Assembly (NCBI GenBank): GCA_023137655.1 | Contig: JAGLOT010000008.1 | Span: 1-10,836 of the forward strand | Length of the DNA: 10,836 nt | Direction of reading: 5' to 3' | Source of the DNA: Nanobdellota archaeon | GTDB taxonomy: Archaea > Nanobdellota > Nanobdellia > Woesearchaeales > BS150m-G63 | Part shown: positions 6,101 to 10,836 of the stretch, in pieces | How the letters are laid out: each line of letters begins with the position of its first letter | How positions within the stretch are numbered: position 1 is the stretch's first letter | Notes under the pieces: model-generated | Seen by the model: only the letters and a program-made list of their open reading frames with translations | Told to the model about the DNA's origin: nothing | Database searches by the model: none | Program-made: the position numbers and the translations under genes

Positions 6101-7252
6101 TTATGTTAGGGCGGACATTATTTTAATGACTTTTTTAATTCTAGATGAGGTTTCTGCCCAAGTGTAATTTTCAAGAATTGTTAATCTTGCATTATTACCC
6201 ATGGTATTTCTTAATTCATAATCATTAATTAATAATTCTAATTTCTTGGATAATAAATAGGAATCTTTTACTGGGAATTGAAATCCATTGTAACCTTCTT
6301 GCACATAGTTTTTCATATGGCCAATTGGAGTTACAATAACTGGGATTGCTGTTGCCATTGCTTCCATAGTTGCTAATGAGCTAGTTTCTGTTAATGACGG
6401 CATAACATAAATATCCATTGCATGCAAATATGGCAGGATATTATCAACTGAACCCGTAACAATAATATTTTTTTTATTTTCTAGGAATTTTCTTATTTTT
6501 GGTAAACCACCTCCAACAATTAATAATTTAATATTATATTTATGATGTAATCTTGTGAATGCTCTATATAATGTTAGTAAATCTTTTTCATGTGCAATTC
6601 TTCCAGAATAACCAATTACAATATTATCCCTTACACCAATTTGTGCTTTTGCAACTGCTTTCTCGAAAGTTGGTTTAAAATAATCTGCATCAATTCCCAT
6701 GTGAACAACCACTTTTTTGGTTTTAATTTTATACCAAGAAAGGATTTCAGTTAAATCTAATGAAGGTACTAATAATAAGCTACACATATTATAAAATATT
6801 TTAGATGTCGTTTTCATTACTTTGAATAATATCTTTCTTACAAAAGGACTTGTAGCAATACTTTTGGAAAATAATTCTGCCTCTAAGGAATGTATGTAAG
6901 ATATTACTTTCTTTTTTCTTAATTTAGATATGAAAATTGCTTTCATTCCTATAGGCCCTAATGCTTGAGTCCAAACCAAATCTGCTTTTTTAACTTCTCT
7001 ACTAATTATTTTATAATTAGCCTTATTTATTTTAGAAGGCATATAATCTCCAAGATAAACTTTATGGATTGGTAAACGAATTAATTTTACGTTTGAAATC
7101 TTTGGACATTTCTCCTTAAAACGAGGTGCAATTATTGTTATATCGTAATCTAATGTAAGTTCAGGAATTATTTTAGATAAAAATCTAGATATGCCATCCC
7201 ATCTTGGAAGGAAATTATCTGTTGCAATCAATAATCTTTTTTTTCGTGTCAT
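6101..7252 (-). CDS. Glycosyltransferase family 4 (GT-B fold)
   Basis: 383 residues, the normal GT4 length. It transfers a sugar from a nucleotide-sugar donor with retention of configuration. Seen: an N-terminal Rossmann half opening LLIATDNFLPRWDGISRFLSKI, with the Gly-rich acceptor loop typical of the family; the inter-domain segment VVVHMGIDADYFKP (181-194); donor-side GYSGRIAHEKDLLTLYRAF (214-232); and the E-x7-E element SLTETSSLATMEAMA (E289 and E297) followed by TAIPVIVTPIGHM. No membrane segment is evident, so it is probably cytosolic or peripheral. The start overlaps the PIG-L stop in an ATGA (7249-7252), implying coupled translation. Beside a deacetylase it could be compared with PIG-A, MshA or BshA, but acceptor specificity cannot be read from sequence alone. 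Confidence 0.93.
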   Translation of the reverse strand: MTRKKRLLIATDNFLPRWDGISRFLSKIIPELTLDYDITIIAPRFKEKCPKISNVKLIRLPIHKVYLGDYMPSKINKANYKIISREVKKADLVWTQALGPIGMKAIFISKLRKKKVISYIHSLEAELFSKSIATSPFVRKILFKVMKTTSKIFYNMCSLLLVPSLDLTEILSWYKIKTKKVVVHMGIDADYFKPTFEKAVAKAQIGVRDNIVIGYSGRIAHEKDLLTLYRAFTRLHHKYNIKLLIVGGGLPKIRKFLENKKNIIVTGSVDNILPYLHAMDIYVMPSLTETSSLATMEAMATAIPVIVTPIGHMKNYVQEGYNGFQFPVKDSYLLSKKLELLINDYELRNTMGNNARLTILENYTWAETSSRIKKVIKIMSALT

Positions 7253-7893
7253 CTTATTTTGTAAAATACCTCTGCATATTTACAATGATTTTTTAATCCA
7301 TTATATATTGCCCTGAAATAGACTGGCATTAAAAGGGAAAATATTGCTGCTTTTTGACTTTTGAATGTTTTGAAGGCATGAATTTTCTTTTTGAATGTTT
7401 TTGAAATATCTACAACTAGTTTTGGATGGTTTGTCCCTTTTGCGTTTAAGGGATTCCATACATCAAAAGTGTATAAATCTGCTTCCGAGTTGAGAGAATC
7501 AAAAGCTGCTGTTACTAATTTATTTGTGGTCTTATGATCTGGGTGGGGGTCAACAGCGGTATGTGTTAGAATTTTATTAGGTTGAAATTCTTTAATGATA
7601 TTGGCTATTTGTTCAGAAACATTGGTTTCTTTTGCATCTTTGAAAAAAGAAGCGTCTTTTAATCCCAGGGAAATTGTAGTGTTTGTGCCTATAATTTTAT
7701 CTGCCCTTTCTATTTCTTTTTGTCTCATCTCAGTTATTATCTCTTCTTTTAACCAGGGATGAGAACCTTCACCTTTGGACATAATTACAATCATAATATC
7801 TTTGCCCTCTCTTGCATACTTGATTAAAGTTCCTCCTGCCCCAATTACTTGGTCATCTGGATGTGCACAAAAGACTAGTACTTTTTCTGTCAT
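7249..7893 (-). CDS. PIG-L/LmbE-family N-acetylglucosamine deacetylase-like protein
   Basis: 214 residues. Zinc-dependent de-N-acetylase family acting on GlcNAc-linked compounds (GlcNAc-PI in GPI synthesis, GlcNAc-inositol in mycothiol, GlcNAc-malate in bacillithiol). Seen: AHPDDQVIGAGGT (10-22), where H11 and D14 are the expected zinc ligands and D13 the general base; MRQKEIERA (56-64); and HPDH (117-120) supplying the third ligand. The usual AHPDDE Glu is Gln, a change tolerated in the family because that residue is not a zinc ligand. First gene of the minus-strand cassette, with a 4-bp ATGA overlap with the GT. Minus-strand CCTTTAATTAAC about 25 nt upstream may be its TATA box. No signal peptide, so it is cytosolic. 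Family firm, substrate unknown. Confidence 0.93.
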   Translation of the reverse strand: MTEKVLVFCAHPDDQVIGAGGTLIKYAREGKDIMIVIMSKGEGSHPWLKEEIITEMRQKEIERADKIIGTNTTISLGLKDASFFKDAKETNVSEQIANIIKEFQPNKILTHTAVDPHPDHKTTNKLVTAAFDSLNSEADLYTFDVWNPLNAKGTNHPKLVVDISKTFKKKIHAFKTFKSQKAAIFSLLMPVYFRAIYNGLKNHCKYAEVFYKIR

Positions 7894-7993
7894 AGGATTA
7901 AGAAATAAATAAAGTTAATTAAAGGTTTCTGTTTAAAATAAATATATTGTAGATTAGATTAAAATAATGATTATATGATCTTATAAAAGAAAA

Positions 7994-8068
7994 TGGTGCA
8001 CCGGCCGGGATTTGAACCCGGATCAACGGCTTGGAAGGCCGCAATCATAGCCATTAGACCACCGGTGC
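7994..8068 (-). tRNA. trnG: tRNA-Gly (anticodon TCC), CCA encoded
   Basis: Reading the minus strand: acceptor GCACCGG (8068-8062) pairs with CCGGTGC (8004-7998); then TG and a D-arm of archaeal Gly type (GTCTAATGGCTATGAT); anticodon stem GCGGC/GCCGT around loop CTTCCAA, giving anticodon TCC (Gly, GGA/GGG codons); T-arm CCGGGTTCAAATCCCGG; discriminator A (7997); and CCA in the DNA at 7996-7994. No intron. The promoter overlaps the end of the DHH gene. The plus-strand reading MVHRPGFEPGS is the familiar false protein opposite a tRNA. Confidence 0.97.
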
Positions 8069-8095
8069 TTAAAAATAAGGATATTGGGCCTGTCG

Positions 8096-8107
8096 TTATT
8101 TATATTA
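8096..8107 (-). promoter_or_regulatory. TATA box of tRNA-Gly
   Basis: Minus-strand TAATATAAATAA centred about 33 nt before the mature tRNA 5' end, giving a start about 7 nt upstream of the tRNA and a short leader for RNase P removal. It overlaps the TAA stop codon of the DHH gene (8105-8107). Confidence 0.5.
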
Positions 8108-9139
8108 TTTACTGTTTTTTACTAATTCTTTCATATTTTCAACAAATTTTGGAAAGTCTGGTTTTTTTATGCAGGCACCACAAGCATGTAAGTGTCCTCC
8201 ACCATACCCCCTCACGTCGATAAGTGCCCCCTTAAGTTTAGATGCAACATCCATATTTTTTGAACGTAGAGAACATCTCATTTCGCCTGATTTCTCTCGA
8301 CAAATAATTAACATCTTAGTAGGATATTTGTATAATAATTCATTACTTAGTTCGGCAGTATATGAAGTTCTGTCTGCTGAATATTCATAGACTAACACTT
8401 TATCATCTGTGGGCATTACTTCTGATAATAGTTGTTCATATTCTTTCTTTGATTTTGAATATTTTTTATATAGATATTTGCCCTGTGAACTAGTTTTGTC
8501 CAAGATTTCATAAGGATCGTTTATTCTGGTTAATATTTTTATTGCTGCTTTAACTTCGCTCGTTTTGCCTTTTAATATAAAATTAAACAGTTGATATAAT
8601 TCACCAATTCTAGTTTCAAAAAGCACTTTTGCAGGATCATCATACTTTTTAGGCAATAAATCAGGATATTCTTTCATAAAATCAGTTACAAAATCAGGTA
8701 TATGCCAATCTGCAATACATCCAGTGGTTGCAATCCACAAATCCTGTTGAACAATCTTATAACACCAATAGGTTGTTGGCCTATTGTCTAAATCATCATT
8801 TAATCTTGGATTAAAATATTTGACATTATGTCTTTTTACAGGCACATGATGATCAATCCAAATTACTGGAATTTTTAATTTATCTAGGAAAACTTGACTA
8901 ACCTGTGGCTTATCGAGGATTACTATTAAATCTGGAGAATATTCATTTACTTTTTCTAGATACATTTCAGATAATTCTGGTGATGTTTTTATGAAAACTC
9001 CGTGGCCCTCCCTTACATACCTATATAATAGGAGGAATGAACATAATCCATCTGCATCATCATCAAAAAGAAATAAGGGATTTACTGATTTTGATAATTG
9101 TTCCCTTATATATTCTATATCTTCTTGTTTAATTGCCAT
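8105..9139 (-). CDS. DHH/DHHA1 phosphoesterase (archaeal RecJ-like)
   Basis: 344 residues. Metal-dependent phosphoesterase related to archaeal RecJ/GAN and NrnA-type enzymes, which degrade single-stranded DNA, short RNA or cyclic dinucleotides. Seen: FDDDADGLCS (25-34, motif I), ILDKP (74-78, motif II Asp), IDHHVP (95-100, the DHH motif), GCIADWH (140-146, motif IV Asp) and a C-terminal DHHA1 domain with MRCSLRSKN (287-295) and YGGGHLHACGACI (312-324), whose GGGH loop binds the phosphate end. The length fits a stand-alone archaeal RecJ-like protein without OB or extra domains. Minus-strand TTTATAAAAAT lies about 25 nt before the ATG, so the mRNA is probably leaderless. The tRNA-Gly gene follows on the same strand. 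Family firm; DNA versus RNA substrate undecided. Confidence 0.93.
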   Translation of the reverse strand: MAIKQEDIEYIREQLSKSVNPLFLFDDDADGLCSFLLLYRYVREGHGVFIKTSPELSEMYLEKVNEYSPDLIVILDKPQVSQVFLDKLKIPVIWIDHHVPVKRHNVKYFNPRLNDDLDNRPTTYWCYKIVQQDLWIATTGCIADWHIPDFVTDFMKEYPDLLPKKYDDPAKVLFETRIGELYQLFNFILKGKTSEVKAAIKILTRINDPYEILDKTSSQGKYLYKKYSKSKKEYEQLLSEVMPTDDKVLVYEYSADRTSYTAELSNELLYKYPTKMLIICREKSGEMRCSLRSKNMDVASKLKGALIDVRGYGGGHLHACGACIKKPDFPKFVENMKELVKNSK

Positions 9140-9157
9140 AATTTAAAGAAAATTATG

Positions 9158-9168
9158 ATTTTTATAAA
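9158..9168 (-). promoter_or_regulatory. TATA box of the DHH gene
   Basis: Minus-strand TTTATAAAAAT centred about 25 nt upstream of the ATG at 9139, with no SD between. Leaderless initiation is expected. Confidence 0.55.
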
Positions 9169-9386
9169 TGTATTTGTTTTGATTATTGGTAAATTAATTA
9201 AATATGGTGAATTTAATGAGTGGGATTCAAAAATTTAAGAAATGATTCCAATATTTGGGAAAATTAATCACTAAAAAGGGAATATGAATTAAAATATGGA
9301 ATATGTCCCTAATTTGATAAAATAGACGACATAATTGGCCAATTTATAAGTAAATATGCAAAAGGTTACACGAAATAAGTGATAAA

Positions 9387-9396
9387 TTTATAAATA
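9387..9396 (+). promoter_or_regulatory. Candidate TATA box of the surface-protein gene
   Basis: TTTATAAATA would place the start near 9417 and leave the SD (9470-9476) inside the transcript. A closer AT-rich box (about 9441-9459) would start the mRNA too late to include the SD, so the upstream one is preferred. Confidence 0.3.
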
Positions 9397-9469
9397 ATAA
9401 AATAAAACTAATAGTATTAAATCTTATACTTGGAATAGAGGATAATATTTAATTTAAACAATTATTAAA

Positions 9470-9476
9470 GGGGTGG
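9470..9476 (+). promoter_or_regulatory. Ribosome binding site of the surface-protein gene
   Basis: GGGGTGG ends 3 nt before the ATG at 9480. Aligned with the archaeal SD GGAGGTGA it pairs through G·U at the A position, the same substitution as at the other two leadered genes. Confidence 0.55.
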
Positions 9477-9479
9477 AAC

Positions 9480-10836
9480 ATGAGTAAAAAAGCTCATAAT
9501 AAATTTGTAGTTATTACTATAGTATTAATTATACTAATTTTAAATCTAGCCCTAATTTCTGCAACTAATAATTCTTTAAATAATACCCTAAATCTTTCCC
9601 CTAATCATTCTTTTAATTCTACCCTAAATCTTACTCTTAATGTTACTGCCCCTACATTAAATGTAAGCATAAATTTTAGTTTAAATGAATTTAATGTTAG
9701 TATAAATGGAACATTCAATGAATTTAATAATTTTGATAATGATACTAATCTTACTCTTAATGTTACTGCCCCTACATTAAATGTAAGCATAAATGAAACG
9801 CCTCAAATAACTGTTAAGAATTCTGACAATAAAGAAGAGAAAGTAGAAATTAAGATTACTGAAGAAGTAAAGAAAAAAGAAACATGGAATGGGAATGCAA
9901 AAATACATGGACTAGCTAAATTAGGTGATAGAGTAGAAAATGAATCTAAAACCTATTCTATAGAAATTGTTCCTGAAGATAGCCCTGTTGAAAAAATAGT
10001 ATTATATGATGTAGAAGTACAAAATGAAACTCTTGGTTTAGATGATGTACCTGAAGATATTCCAGCACCTCATGGGGAATGGGAAGAAGTTTATGCAATA
10101 GATCCTACAGAAATTAATTTTACTAATGCGACTGTAACTGTTACAGCTACAGGAAATATATTATATAAATGTGAAAAATGGAATTTTGAAGATCAAAGTT
10201 GTGGTGGTGAATGGGTTTTATTTAAGGAAGGATTAATTCCTGGACAAGAATATACATTTACCCTAACTCCTGATGATCCTGGTTTTGGTGAAATTAATGC
10301 AACTTCTGCAACACATTTAGATGAAAATAAAACTGCAATTAGAAGTATTTACAATTCTATTGCCTTGGCAGATGATGTATGGAGTGAATCAATACCTCAA
10401 GAACACCATGTAAGAATTACCTTTGAAAAAGAATTAGACAATGGTAATATGATAGATGTTGTAGCCGCAAGTAATAATACATATGCTTATTTTGAAGTTT
10501 TAGTTGCTGGAACAGAAGATATTGTTGGAAGGTCTAGTGCTTTTGGCCCTGAAGAATTACAATATATTGAAATCAATGGATTAGATGAACCTACAGATAC
10601 TTTTGATTTTAAAATTATTAAATCAGAATATAATGCAGAAGATAATAGCAGTGAAATTGACCCTAATGAAATTTCTTTTATTACATTTGATTATATACAT
10701 GATGAAGCAATCACTCCAACTAGTGCAGAAGGAATAATTGTTTATCAAGAACAAGATGTTCCAACACCCCATTATAGATTATGGAATTCTAGTACAAATG
10801 ATTTTGGCTCAGAACTTAATGCAAATAGTGTATCAC
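9480..10836 (+). CDS. Large cell-surface glycoprotein-like protein, 3' end beyond window
   Basis: I read 452 codons from the ATG with no stop; the gene continues past the edge. Order: a short charged N-terminus (MSKKAHNK), a hydrophobic signal/anchor at about 9-27, then an Asn/Ser/Thr/Leu segment (30-107) with 16 N-x-S/T sequons, a charged Lys/Glu stretch (117-134), and extracellular beta-type domains. Near 205-245 the text YAIDPTEINFTNATVTVTA and YKCEKWNFEDQSC (Cys 231 and 241, likely disulfide), followed by PGQEYTFTLTPDDPGFGE, resembles repeats I associate with large Woesearchaeota/Pacearchaeota surface proteins. So do VRITFEKELDNGN, ITFDYIHDEA and EGIIVYQEQDVPTPHYRLW later on. It is probably secreted or anchored and glycosylated. 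Its role (adhesin or envelope layer) is inferred. The SD is GGGGTGG. Confidence 0.85.
   Translation, partial: MSKKAHNKFVVITIVLIILILNLALISATNNSLNNTLNLSPNHSFNSTLNLTLNVTAPTLNVSINFSLNEFNVSINGTFNEFNNFDNDTNLTLNVTAPTLNVSINETPQITVKNSDNKEEKVEIKITEEVKKKETWNGNAKIHGLAKLGDRVENESKTYSIEIVPEDSPVEKIVLYDVEVQNETLGLDDVPEDIPAPHGEWEEVYAIDPTEINFTNATVTVTATGNILYKCEKWNFEDQSCGGEWVLFKEGLIPGQEYTFTLTPDDPGFGEINATSATHLDENKTAIRSIYNSIALADDVWSESIPQEHHVRITFEKELDNGNMIDVVAASNNTYAYFEVLVAGTEDIVGRSSAFGPEELQYIEINGLDEPTDTFDFKIIKSEYNAEDNSSEIDPNEISFITFDYIHDEAITPTSAEGIIVYQEQDVPTPHYRLWNSSTNDFGSELNANSVS
9627..9674 (+). repeat. Perfect 48-bp direct repeat, copy 1, inside the surface-protein gene
   Basis: Identical base for base to 9747-9794, offset 120 bp (40 codons), in frame. 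It encodes NLTLNVTAPTLNVSIN with four N-glycosylation sequons. Identity at third positions points to recent duplication or conversion rather than selection on protein alone. Confidence 0.9.
9747..9794 (+). repeat. Perfect 48-bp direct repeat, copy 2
   Basis: Second copy of the unit at 9627-9674. The 72 bp between the copies also encode sequons (NFS, NVS, NGT, NDT) but are not repeated at the DNA level. Confidence 0.9.

Larger units (their letters stand above)
9140..9479. other. AT-rich intergenic region between divergent genes
   Basis: 340 bp without a convincing coding frame or RNA motif. It holds the DHH promoter at its left end and, toward the right, TTTATAAATA (9387-9396), which could start the surface-protein mRNA with a leader of about 63 nt. 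A weak stem GGGAATAT (9278-9285) with ATATGTCCC (9301-9309, one bulge) is the only inverted repeat noticed. Possible TATA-like strings are frequent here because of base composition. Confidence 0.5.

Noticed and set aside
7993..8223. Plus-strand open frame beginning MVHRPGFEPGS
   Set aside because: It is antisense to the tRNA-Gly gene; this text is the well-known false protein made by reading the T-arm backwards. The rest overlaps the DHH gene.
8169..8390. Plus-strand 73-residue open frame
   Set aside because: Antisense shadow of the DHHA1 domain.
9605..9790. Minus-strand 61-residue open frame with an internal repeat
   Set aside because: Its repeat only mirrors the 48-bp direct repeat of the surface-protein gene on the other strand.
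1..10836. CRISPR arrays, insertion sequences, defence genes
   Set aside because: No regularly spaced short repeats, transposase motifs or target-site duplications were seen; the only long repeat is inside the surface-protein gene.

Overview
This is an AT-rich window from an archaeal chromosome. The main signs are an archaeal/eukaryotic-type initiation factor 5B, a Trm1 tRNA methyltransferase, an archaeal SRP RNA, a tRNA-Gly gene with encoded CCA, a RecJ-like DHH phosphoesterase, and TATA boxes about 26 nt upstream of start codons (leaderless mRNAs). Short proteins, degenerate zinc sites and a secreted-protein style typical of Woesearchaeota/Pacearchaeota suggest a DPANN archaeon. That placement is inference.

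Layout: 1-1027 (-) Trm1, truncated by the window edge at its C-terminus and lacking most zinc-finger cysteines. 1028-1145 palindromic intergenic DNA. 1146-1499/1505 (-) small secreted beta-rich protein. 1608-3362 (+) aIF5B. About 3439-3711 (-) SRP RNA, recognisable from its helix 8 and Alu-domain motifs and its own TATA box. 3852-4532 (+) divergent HD-domain protein resembling the catalytic part of RNase Y. 4578-5390 (+) metallo-beta-lactamase-fold protein with a metal-ligand Asp replaced by Asn. 7893-5400 (-) a three-gene glycan cassette: PIG-L/LmbE deacetylase, GT4 glycosyltransferase, GmhB-like HAD phosphatase. 7994-8068 (-) tRNA-Gly(UCC). 8105-9139 (-) DHH/DHHA1 phosphoesterase. 9140-9479 AT-rich intergenic DNA. 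9480-10836 (+) start of a large surface protein running off the right edge.

Functionally the window mixes information processing (tRNA modification, initiation, SRP targeting, a nuclease-like DHH protein) with cell-surface and glycan genes. GT4 plus PIG-L deacetylase plus phosphatase is the enzyme set used for N-acetylglucosaminyl-inositol type compounds (GPI, mycothiol), although the substrate here is unknown. The surface protein opens with a very regular ladder of N-glycosylation sequons, which stands out beside a sugar-modifying cassette.

Two initiation styles can be seen. Most genes have a TATA box so close to the start codon that the mRNA should be leaderless. Three genes (the two exported proteins and the MBL protein) have a G-only Shine-Dalgarno variant (GGGG where GGAG is expected).
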